Positions 1 to 6,331 of a DNA stretch of 7,288 bases are shown one piece after another; the stretch's first letter is position 1; each line of letters opens with the position of its first letter. Under the pieces are notes generated by a model that had not been told where the DNA came from, did not search any database, and saw only the letters and a list, made by a program, of their open reading frames with translations. Position numbers and translations under genes: made by a program. The stretch is from an uncultured Clostridium sp. (GTDB lineage: Bacteria > Bacillota > Clostridia > TANB77 > CAG-508): contig CANOPV010000040.1 of assembly GCA_947568605.1 (NCBI GenBank), positions 1-7,288 on the forward strand. Reading direction: 5' to 3'.

Positions 1-54
1 GCTTTTGCGGGCGACAACTTCGCGGAGCAAAGCGTAGCGATTGGAGCCAAAAGC
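1..54. repeat. GC-richer patch with short inverted arms at window edge
   Basis: This stretch is clearly richer in G+C than the DNA around it. Its two ends are complementary (GCTTTTG at 1-7, CAAAAGC at 48-54), and a weak inner symmetry is built from GCG/CGC blocks around 21-39. It lies about 100 bp past the spoIIE stop, so it may be part of a transcription terminator or a dispersed intergenic repeat. The left end is cut by the window, so the full stem cannot be judged. No reading frame or recognised RNA family was seen. Confidence 0.35.
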
Positions 55-67
55 ACATTTTTAAATA

Positions 68-148
68 TTTTAGCGAAGAATTGAATGTTTAATTTAATTA
101 AAAAAATAATTTTAACGAAGAATTGAATATTTAATTTTATTTAAAAAT
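68..148. repeat. 42-bp tandem duplication, two copies
   Basis: Positions 68-106 are repeated at 110-148 with a period of 42 bp and about four mismatches. The shared core is CGAAGAATTGAAT followed by an AT tract. It lies between the spoIIE stop codon and the GC-richer patch at the window edge. It has no coding potential and no GC stem. It looks like slippage or duplication in non-coding DNA. Confidence 0.7.
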
Positions 149-155
149 TAATTTT

Positions 156-2612
156 CTATATTTTTTTTATTTTTATTACGATTATGGTCATATCGTCTTT
201 TGCTACTCCATAGCCGTTGTCTATTGATTCTTGTAATATTATATCTGCTATTTTTTGTACATTGTCTGTTATTAAGTCTTCTAGTATATTTTTTACCCAT
301 AATTCTTTGTTTTGGTATTCTGTGTTTGATTCTATTATTCCATCTGAGCACATTACAAATATGTCGTTTTCTTCTAAGTCTTTATCGTGTACTACTAAGT
401 CTATATTTTCTAATATTCCTGCTGGTAATGAAATTGATTTCATTAATTGTACTTCTTTTCCGTTTTTTATATATGTTGGGCAGGCTCCATTTTTTATAAA
501 TTCTACATTTCCTAAGTATAAATCAAATATTGCAACATCTAATGTAGAGTACATATCTTCTTCTGTGTTTAAGGCTATTGTAGAGTTTATTAATTCTAGT
601 GATGAGTCTTTATCAAATCCATTTGTTAATAGCCTTTCTAGCATTTTTATTGCTATTTTACTGCTTTTTCTTGCTTCTGGACCTGAACCCATTCCATCAC
701 TTATTGCTACTAGATATTTTCCATCATCTAATTTTGTTTGTATACTTGTATCTCCTGATACTGATGAGTTTTCTTTTTTTGCTTTTGCTATTCCTATTTG
801 TAATGAGTATTTATCTTTTGATACATATATTTGTTTACATATATTTTGCTCTAATTTCATTGCACATTTTTCTTTTTGTATTACTATTTCTTCTTCTAAT
901 ATTTTTGAGAGTGCTTTTTCAATTGTTTTTATTGGACATTGTTTTTTATTTTCTTTTTTACAGGCTTCTGTATATAAATTTATTATATATCTTTTGTTTT
1001 GTTCTTGCTTGATAGTTAAATCTACAAGTTCTATTCCCTTTTGTTTTAACATTACTTTTATTTTTTCTTTTTGTTCTTTAAATTCTTCTTGTGATGTTTT
1101 ATCTATATCTTGTGCAAGTGAGTCTATAACTTTTGATACTCCTGATAGCTGATGTGATAGTGTTTTTTTATTTTCATTAATTTTTTGTGTACATATAAAG
1201 TTTATCTTACTTGTTTTGTATGAATTATTGATTGTTCTAACTATGTCTTTTATATCTTTTTCTATTTTGTTATTTGTTTCTTCATCTTCAAAACCTACTA
1301 TGTAATTATTGTGTTTTTCAAATATATCTATTAATTTTTCACTTTCTATTCTTTCATTTTGATTTAATTCATTAAAAATATCATCAATTATTTCTTCATT
1401 TGGATTTTGTATGTCTTCAAAAAGTATATTTTCTTCCATTCCTATAAGATTTTTATTTAATTCTTCTATAAATATTTCTTTATTTTTCTTATCTTCTTTT
1501 GTGTATACAGTAGATATTTCTTGAATTGTTTCAGATACGGTATTTAATTTTTCTACTGTGTCTTTGTTTTCTTCTAATCTATAATCTCCTGTTACAGGTA
1601 AGAATTTGTCTTTTACAAAAAATTCTTCTATGTTTATTTCTATATTTTTAGGCACTAGCAATAAACCTAATGATGCGACTAGTATTTCTTTAAGATATAT
1701 TATTGGTGCTGTGTTTCCATTTGTTGTGTAGGCTAATAGTGTATTTCCTATTATAAAACCTACTATTACTCCTAATTTTCCTAATTTTGAGAAAATTCCT
1801 GCAATTAAGCCTGATAGTGAATATGTTGCTATCATTTCAGGGGAACCTGTACCTATTATTCCTAATACTGCTCCTATTGTAACTCCACTGGTTGCTCCTA
1901 TTAACATTCCATTTTTCCAACCTAATATTAATACTATTAGAATATTTAATATGTTTTTTATTTGTAATCCGAAAATACTAAAATCTCCAAATGCTGATAT
2001 TGCTATTGATAGCATTAGGCTTGCACCTATTACTTCTTCGATTGAAAAAGCGGTTTTTATGTCTAATTCGTTTATTAATATTAGTGAGTTTGTAAATATT
2101 TTATAGAATATATATACTGTTACAGACATTAGTATACTTGCTATTAAATCGTATACTAAAAATCCACTAAATAGCATTTTTATTAATTGTACTACTAGTG
2201 TTGATATAAATATGTATTTTCCTAGTTTTCTTTTTTCGTTTACATTTTGTTCTTGATATTCTGGTTTAAATATTATTATCATTGTAACAAATGCTAGTGT
2301 TGTTAATATGAATGCTAATGTTGTTTGTGCTCCAAAACCTACAAATGTTCCTATTATCATTAATAGATATATTATTCCCATTGGTATTCCATTACTACAT
2401 ATTGCTGCAAACATTGCAAGTCCAAATGGTGCAAGATTTTTGTTTCCACAACTTACCATTGATAACATAAATGATATTATATACATTAATATATTTTGTT
2501 TTGTTAATGCGTTTTTTATAATTGTTTTTATTTTATTATTCTTTCTTGAACCTTTATTATTTATTTCTCGTGTATTTTCTTCTTCTATTTCGTTTACTAT
2601 ATTTTGAAACAT
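156..2612 (-). CDS. spoIIE: Stage II sporulation protein E (PP2C-type serine phosphatase)
   Basis: SpoIIE dephosphorylates the anti-anti-sigma factor SpoIIAA at the asymmetric septum, which leads to sigma-F activation in the forespore. The 818-residue length is close to B. subtilis SpoIIE (827). Residues about 40-322 form a polytopic membrane region of roughly ten hydrophobic segments. Residues about 345-590 are a charged, helical, coiled-coil-like central region linked in the family to FtsZ interaction and regulation. Residues about 595-818 are the PP2C phosphatase. Visible metal-site motifs are ISDGMGSG (D639, G640), CSDG (D757) and KDDMT (D806-D807), so the enzyme looks intact. The start is supported by GAGGGTGG at 2619-2626, six bases before the ATG. 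The gene appears monocistronic behind a Spo0A-type promoter. The stop is TAG, with no clear GC-rich terminator directly after it. Confidence 0.96.
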   Translation of the reverse strand: MFQNIVNEIEEENTREINNKGSRKNNKIKTIIKNALTKQNILMYIISFMLSMVSCGNKNLAPFGLAMFAAICSNGIPMGIIYLLMIIGTFVGFGAQTTLAFILTTLAFVTMIIIFKPEYQEQNVNEKRKLGKYIFISTLVVQLIKMLFSGFLVYDLIASILMSVTVYIFYKIFTNSLILINELDIKTAFSIEEVIGASLMLSIAISAFGDFSIFGLQIKNILNILIVLILGWKNGMLIGATSGVTIGAVLGIIGTGSPEMIATYSLSGLIAGIFSKLGKLGVIVGFIIGNTLLAYTTNGNTAPIIYLKEILVASLGLLLVPKNIEINIEEFFVKDKFLPVTGDYRLEENKDTVEKLNTVSETIQEISTVYTKEDKKNKEIFIEELNKNLIGMEENILFEDIQNPNEEIIDDIFNELNQNERIESEKLIDIFEKHNNYIVGFEDEETNNKIEKDIKDIVRTINNSYKTSKINFICTQKINENKKTLSHQLSGVSKVIDSLAQDIDKTSQEEFKEQKEKIKVMLKQKGIELVDLTIKQEQNKRYIINLYTEACKKENKKQCPIKTIEKALSKILEEEIVIQKEKCAMKLEQNICKQIYVSKDKYSLQIGIAKAKKENSSVSGDTSIQTKLDDGKYLVAISDGMGSGPEARKSSKIAIKMLERLLTNGFDKDSSLELINSTIALNTEEDMYSTLDVAIFDLYLGNVEFIKNGACPTYIKNGKEVQLMKSISLPAGILENIDLVVHDKDLEENDIFVMCSDGIIESNTEYQNKELWVKNILEDLITDNVQKIADIILQESIDNGYGVAKDDMTIIVIKIKKI

Positions 2613-2649
2613 CCTCTACCACCCTCATAACTTTTTATTTTACTTGTTT

Positions 2650-2683
2650 ATTATAATTGCTTGTCCTTGATTTTTTTGTCGAT
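2650..2683 (-). promoter_or_regulatory. Candidate spoIIE promoter with overlapping Spo0A box
   Basis: Reading toward spoIIE there is TCGACA at 2682-2677, then a 21-bp spacer, then a perfect TATAAT at 2655-2650. The start site would be near 2643, giving a leader of about 30 nt. On the opposite strand TTGTCGAT (2676-2683) matches the Spo0A box TTGTCGAA at seven of eight bases and overlaps the -35. Spo0A-activated sigma-A promoters of B. subtilis spoIIE and spoIIG are known for over-long spacing (21-22 bp) with Spo0A boxes at the -35. The assignment is by motif only. Confidence 0.6.
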
Positions 2684-2767
2684 TTTACTAAGTAAATTTA
2701 AAAAAGTTTTTTACATTTTGTGATACATTTTCTTTTCTTATATCATTTTTCTTATTTTATGTTTATT

Positions 2768-2796
2768 ATTTTAATATATTTTGGAGTTTTTTTCAA
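2768..2796 (-). promoter_or_regulatory. Possible second upstream sigma-A promoter
   Basis: TTGAAA at 2796-2791 and TAAAAT at 2773-2768 are separated by 17 bp and point toward spoIIE about 155 bp away. A Spo0A-like octamer TTGTAGAA (one mismatch) lies just upstream at 2812-2819. In DNA this AT-rich such matches arise by chance, so this is a weak call. Confidence 0.25.
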
Positions 2797-2841
2797 GATT
2801 TTTGGGGAATTTTGTAGAAATTATTGTTAAGATCTGAATTA

Positions 2842-2947
2842 TTAAATATATTTTTAAATCTCTAATTTTTATTCTGTTGAATATTTGCTCATAAAAATGA
2901 ACCCTCCTTATTAAACAAATTTTGTCTAACAATTTGGGTTCACTTCA
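2842..2947 (-). mobile_element. 5' end remnant of an IS3-family (IS150-like) element
   Basis: On the minus strand from 2947 the sequence starts TGAAGTGAACCC, followed by an AAATTGTTAGACA segment. This has the look of IS150-group terminal inverted repeats (TG, then a GACCC/GAACCC block, then TTAGACA). About 40 bases further is AAGGAGG (2901-2907), then ATG at 2892 opening a peptide that resembles the start of IS3-family OrfA. No matching right-hand terminus, OrfB or target duplication is visible, so only the left end survives. The family is recalled from pattern and was not searched. Confidence 0.55.
2845..2892 (-). pseudogene. Decayed IS3-family OrfA transposase N-terminus
   Basis: ATG at 2892 follows a strong AAGGAGG with a 9-base gap. 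It reads MSKYSTE, stop, KLEI, stop, KYI, then two more stops. IS150-type OrfA proteins typically begin MSKYS/MAKYS followed by E-(F/L)-KL-(K/E)-(I/V)-V-x-Y, so the first two stops fall where a hydrophobic residue is expected. TAA differs from TTA (Leu) by one base. No convincing similarity continues beyond about 15 codons. It cannot encode a functional protein. The alternative is a chance seven-codon leader peptide, but the inverted-repeat-like sequence upstream argues for the IS reading. Confidence 0.5.
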
Positions 2948-2982
2948 ATGCTCGTGCCTTTTTACATTAGAATATATTTAAT

Positions 2983-3555
2983 TTAACTTGTAATTTTATG
3001 TTTTTTTATAAAATCGTCTCTCCAATACATTACTAATGAAAAGATTGTTACTGCTATTGCTATTATATATAAATAAATGTCAAGGTTTGGTAACATTTTT
3101 AAACTATATTCTGGATGTTCTATTAATGGTTTATTCCACCAATTTATTGCAAATGAACTTACCATTGCTAAATATATCATTATTGTTGATAGTTTTCCAT
3201 ACCATCTACTTGAAACTACTAAATCTTTTCCATATAAGAATGACGCTCCTGCTATCATTAGTATTTCTTTTATAAATATTACTACTAATATCCATAATGG
3301 TATTATATCTTGAAATACTAATGATATTAGTATTGAAACTTGTGTTGCTTTATCTGCCAATGGGTCTATAAGTTTTCCAAAGTTTGAAATGTAATTAAAC
3401 TTTCTTGCAATGACTCCATCTAATATATCTGTTAATCCTGATACACTAAGTAATATTATTGCTAATATATAATTTTCTGATAGTAATGCCATTACTATAA
3501 ATGGTATTAAAACAAATCTAGATATTGTTAGGATATTTGGAATATACTTTTTCAT
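2983..3555 (-). CDS. pgsA: CDP-diacylglycerol--glycerol-3-phosphate 3-phosphatidyltransferase
   Basis: PgsA is an integral membrane enzyme that joins CDP-diacylglycerol to glycerol-3-phosphate, giving phosphatidylglycerophosphate, the precursor of phosphatidylglycerol and cardiolipin. The 190-residue length is typical. The N-terminus KYIPNILTISR is characteristic of PgsA. The CDP-alcohol phosphotransferase signature D-x2-DG-x2-AR-x8-G-x3-D-x3-D is complete: D43, D46, G47, A50, R51, G60, D64 and D68. About five to six hydrophobic segments are spread along the chain. The start is fixed by AAGGGAGGAG at 3559-3568, five bases from core to ATG. It is co-directional with clpE upstream, but separated by a 112-bp inverted-repeat structure ending about 20 bp before this ribosome site, so expression is probably at least partly independent. 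No terminator hairpin was found after its stop. Confidence 0.92.
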   Translation of the reverse strand: MKKYIPNILTISRFVLIPFIVMALLSENYILAIILLSVSGLTDILDGVIARKFNYISNFGKLIDPLADKATQVSILISLVFQDIIPLWILVVIFIKEILMIAGASFLYGKDLVVSSRWYGKLSTIMIYLAMVSSFAINWWNKPLIEHPEYSLKMLPNLDIYLYIIAIAVTIFSLVMYWRDDFIKKHKITS

Positions 3556-3587
3556 TTGCTCCTCCCTTAACTACTCTTTACAACCTA

Positions 3588-3699
3588 CCTTTTTAATGAT
3601 TTTTCTAAAAAATGAAAGTCTACACGGCTTTTTCGGGTCATAACCCCCACGTTCTAAGGGCTGTCGACTTTTTATTTTTTAGAAAAACATTAAAAACGG
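3588..3699 (-). terminator. Long inverted-repeat structure between clpE and pgsA, probable terminator
   Basis: Arms of about 33 nt (3588-3620 and 3666-3699) are complementary with only a few mismatches. They consist of CCTTTTTAATG, TTTTTCTAAAAAAT and AAAGTC-like blocks. They enclose a 45-nt, GC-richer centre holding a small hairpin (GGGT-CATA-ACCC at 3635-3646) and further pairings (ACA/TGT, GC/GC). A-tracts before and T-tracts after the AGTC/GACT stem occur on both strands, as in a bidirectional intrinsic terminator. It starts 10 bp after the clpE stop. The stem is longer and more elaborate than usual, so a structured leader of pgsA or a small palindromic mobile repeat are real alternatives. 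Confidence 0.5.
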
Positions 3700-3708
3700 C
3701 TGTATTAT

Positions 3709-6027
3709 TTATACATTTTTTGTTTCAAATTTTAGTTCATCATTTTCTACTTTTATAAGTATATTTTGACCGTTTAAGATTTCTCCTCTTAATATCTTTT
3801 CAGATATTTCATCTTCTACATATCTTTGTATTGCTCTTCTTAATGGTCGTGCCCCATATTTTAAATCTGTTCCTTTTGATAATATAATTTGTTTTGCATC
3901 TTGTTCTATATTTAATGTTATATTTTTCTCGCTTAATGCCTTTTTTGTGTCTTCTAACATTAAATCTACTATTTGCATTAATTGCTCATTATTTAGACTT
4001 TCAAATACTACTATTTCATCTACTCTATTTAAGAATTCTGGTCTAAATGTTTCTTTTAAAGAATTTTGAATTTTATTTTTGTCTACTGTTTGTTTTCCAA
4101 AACCTATTGAGTTTGTGTTTGTATTTGAACCTGCATTTGATGTCATTATTATTATTGTGTTTTCAAAACTTACTGTATTTCCTTGTGAATCTGTAAGTTT
4201 TCCATCATCTAATACTTGTAATAATATGTTAAATACGTCTGGATGTGCTTTTTCTATTTCGTCTAATAATACTATTGAATATGGCTTTCTTTTTACTTTT
4301 TCTGTAAGTTGACCTGCGTCATCATATCCAACATACCCCGGAGGTGAGCCTATTAATTTTGATGTTGAATGGCTTTCCATATATTCTGACATATCTACTC
4401 TTATTATTGCGTCTTCTGAACCAAACATTTCGAATGCTAATGTTTTTGCAAGTTGTGTTTTTCCGACTCCTGTTGGTCCTACAAATATAAATGATGGTGG
4501 TCTTTTTGTTGTTTTTAGTCCTGCTCTATTTCTTCTAATTGCTCTTGAAACTGCTTCTACTGCTTCATTTTGCCCTATTATTTTTTTATGAAGGTTTTCT
4601 TCAAGATTTAGTAGTTTTACTGTTTCTTCTTCTGTAATTTTTTTAACTGGTATTTTAGTCCAATTTTCTATTACTATTGCTATATCTTGGACTGTTAATT
4701 GTTTTAATTTTAAAGTAGAATTTAGTTTATTTATATCTTCTAATAATTGACATTCTCGTGTTTTTAAGTCTGCTGCTTTTTGATAATCTTCTGTCGAATC
4801 TGCTTGTGCTGCTTCTTCTTTTTGTTCTTGTACATTTTTTAATTCGTTTTTTAATATTTCTAATTTATATAATGCTTTGTTATCTAAATTAATTCTTGAA
4901 CACGCTTCATCTAAAATGTCTATTGCTTTATCTGGTAAAAATCTATCGTGAATGTATTTTTCTGACATTATTACTGTTTGTTTTATAACATCATTTGAAA
5001 TTTTTACTTTGTGGAAATCTTCGTAATATTTTTTTATACCTTCTAGTATTCCAATGGAGTCTGTAATAGATGGCTCTTCAACAATAACACTTTGAAATCT
5101 TCTTTCAAGTGCTGAGTCTTTTTCTATATATTTTCTATATTCTCTTAATGTTGTTGTACCTATTAATTGTATTTCTCCATTTGCAAGTGATGGCTTTAAT
5201 ATATTTGCTGCATTCATAGAGTTTTCACTATCTCCTGCTCCTATTATATTATGAATTTCATCTATAACTAATATTATATTTCCAAGTGATTTACATTCAT
5301 CTATAATTGATTTCATTCTTGATTCAAATTGTCCTCTAAATTGTGTACCTGCTACTATTGCTGTCATATCTAACAAGTATACTTCTTTGTTTAATAGTTT
5401 TGCTGGAACTTTTTTTTCTGATATTTTTATTGCTAGTGCTTGTGCTATTGCGGTTTTTCCTACTCCTGGCTCTCCTATTAAACAAGGATTGTTTTTTGAA
5501 CGTCTATTTAGTATTTGTACAATTCTTTGTAGTTCCTTGTCTCTTCCTATAACTGCATCTAATTCATTGTTTTTGGCTTTATTGGTTAGATTTGTTCCAT
5601 ATATGTCTAATACTCTTTTTTTCTTTTCTTTTGGCTTTTTTTCTACTCTAACTTTTTTAGTGCTTCCTGAATTTATTTCTTCTCCGTTTATTTCATTTTT
5701 ATTTCCATTTCCTGCAAACATATTTCCAATTAATGTTCCTAATGTCATACCACCGTTTTCGTTTTCTATGTTTTCTATTTCTATGTCTTGATTTTTTAGA
5801 TTTTCACTTATGTCGTTAAACATTGTTTCAAATTGGCTTGTCATATCTTCTAAATTTATATTTTCTCCCTCTAATACAGTTGCTTGTTTTGCTATTACAT
5901 CTAATGGGTTTATTCCTTTCTCCTTGGCACAATTATAACAGTATCCTATTAATTCATTTGGTTTGTCATCAGATATTTTATTTGTAAATATTATTGCAGT
6001 ATTTTTTTTACAAACTGAACATAACAT
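3709..6027 (-). CDS. clpE: ClpE-type Clp ATPase with N-terminal zinc finger
   Basis: This Hsp100 AAA+ unfoldase should feed substrates to ClpP. In place of the Clp N-terminal repeat domain, the 772-residue protein starts with a four-cysteine zinc finger (C3, C6, C30, C33; CxxC-x23-CxxC), the hallmark of ClpE. A low-complexity linker follows, acidic and then lysine-rich (about 45-140). AAA domain 1 has Walker A GEPGVGKT (185-192), Walker B ILVIDE (252-257) and arginines R309-R310. A short middle region carries a UVR-like segment (about 413-435). AAA domain 2 has Walker A GPTGVGKT (517-524), Walker B IVLLDE (585-590), FLNR (665-668) and GARPLRR (725-731). IGF at 641-643 fits the ClpP-docking loop. 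All catalytic motifs look intact. AGGAG at 6039-6043 is 11 bases before the ATG, slightly long. It stands alone, without ctsR, mcsA or mcsB in the window. ClpC is the alternative name, but the finger favours ClpE. Confidence 0.9.
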   Translation of the reverse strand: MLCSVCKKNTAIIFTNKISDDKPNELIGYCYNCAKEKGINPLDVIAKQATVLEGENINLEDMTSQFETMFNDISENLKNQDIEIENIENENGGMTLGTLIGNMFAGNGNKNEINGEEINSGSTKKVRVEKKPKEKKKRVLDIYGTNLTNKAKNNELDAVIGRDKELQRIVQILNRRSKNNPCLIGEPGVGKTAIAQALAIKISEKKVPAKLLNKEVYLLDMTAIVAGTQFRGQFESRMKSIIDECKSLGNIILVIDEIHNIIGAGDSENSMNAANILKPSLANGEIQLIGTTTLREYRKYIEKDSALERRFQSVIVEEPSITDSIGILEGIKKYYEDFHKVKISNDVIKQTVIMSEKYIHDRFLPDKAIDILDEACSRINLDNKALYKLEILKNELKNVQEQKEEAAQADSTEDYQKAADLKTRECQLLEDINKLNSTLKLKQLTVQDIAIVIENWTKIPVKKITEEETVKLLNLEENLHKKIIGQNEAVEAVSRAIRRNRAGLKTTKRPPSFIFVGPTGVGKTQLAKTLAFEMFGSEDAIIRVDMSEYMESHSTSKLIGSPPGYVGYDDAGQLTEKVKRKPYSIVLLDEIEKAHPDVFNILLQVLDDGKLTDSQGNTVSFENTIIIMTSNAGSNTNTNSIGFGKQTVDKNKIQNSLKETFRPEFLNRVDEIVVFESLNNEQLMQIVDLMLEDTKKALSEKNITLNIEQDAKQIILSKGTDLKYGARPLRRAIQRYVEDEISEKILRGEILNGQNILIKVENDELKFETKNV

Positions 6028-6062
6028 AAAGTTTCTTTCTCCTAACTTAAAATAATATATAT

Positions 6063-6091
6063 ATGATACATCAAATTACTTTAATAGTCAA
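6063..6091 (-). promoter_or_regulatory. Sigma-A promoter of clpE
   Basis: TTGACT at 6091-6086 and TATCAT at 6068-6063 are separated by exactly 17 bp and point to clpE, with an expected start near 6056 and a leader of about 30 nt. No clear CtsR heptad repeat overlaps it, although CtsR is the usual regulator of clpE in Firmicutes. Confidence 0.65.
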
Positions 6092-6100
6092 GAAAAATAG

Positions 6101-6129
6101 TTGAAAAAACTTGTTTTTAATGTTATAAT
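6101..6129 (+). promoter_or_regulatory. Sigma-A promoter of the rightward membrane-protein gene
   Basis: TTGAAA (6101-6106), a 17-bp spacer and TATAAT (6124-6129) give a near-consensus promoter reading rightward. A tandem 9-bp repeat GTTATAATT (6122-6130, 6131-6139) supplies a second TATAAT at 6133-6138, which could pair with TTGTTT (6111-6116) at 16 bp. Its -35 lies only nine bases from the -35 of the clpE promoter, so the two are back to back. Transcripts would start near 6136 and run straight through the inverted-repeat element at 6142-6290. Confidence 0.6.
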
Positions 6130-6141
6130 TGTTATAATTCA

Positions 6142-6290
6142 GTAGGGGCGTAATCGGTAAGAAATGCTTCTTGGGAATACCTAATTACGCCCTATTAAAA
6201 TATTCTTAAATAATCATACAAATTTAAAATTATACAAATGGGCGTAATTCAGAAAATTTCACGGGTATTCCTTACCGATTACGCCCCTAC
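6142..6290. repeat. 149-bp element of two inverted 52-bp hairpin units
   Basis: The ends are perfect 20-bp inverted repeats (6142-6161 and 6271-6290, starting GTAGGGGCG), extendable to 24 matches in 26. Inside, AATTACGCCC (6183-6192) is complementary to GGGCGTAATT (6240-6249), and GGAATACC (6174-6181) to GGTATTCC (6264-6271). Each 52-bp unit (6142-6193, 6239-6290) can also fold alone: GGGCGTAAT pairs with ATTACGCCC, and GGTA with TACC. A 45-bp AT-only-like spacer separates the units. The element is far richer in G+C than its surroundings and has TA at both outer ends (TA-GGGGCG ... CGCCCC-TA), as in MITE-like repeats. It occupies the predicted leader of the gene at 6332. Confidence 0.8.
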
Positions 6291-6331
6291 ATTTAATTAT
6301 TATAATGATTATAAAAATCGGAGGGAATTTA

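Noticed and set aside
217..1152. Long open frames on the plus strand opposite spoIIE (also 599-1012 and 2308-2607)
   Set aside because: They are antisense to a clearly recognisable spoIIE, are rich in Phe/Ser/Leu/Ile as expected from reversed A-rich codons, and match no family.
3621..3665. tRNA-Met-like anticodon arm (GGGTCATAACCC) inside the clpE-pgsA structure
   Set aside because: The loop is too short, and there is no proper D arm, T arm or acceptor stem around it.
5387..5791. Plus-strand open frames opposite clpE and pgsA (also 3036-3313, 4079-4312, 5343-5552)
   Set aside because: They are antisense shadows of well-supported genes, with biased composition and no recognisable domains.
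6069..6107. CtsR-like half sites (AGTCAAG and AGTTGAA)
   Set aside because: The two heptads are spaced by six bases instead of three and match poorly.
6142..6290. CRISPR array or IS-end pair
   Set aside because: There are only two copies, and they are inverted, not direct; no transposase or spacer series is present.
6305..6331. Earlier in-frame ATG at 6305 as the start of the membrane protein
   Set aside because: It has no ribosome site before it, while ATG 6332 follows GGAGGG at ideal spacing and gives a cleaner N-terminal anchor.
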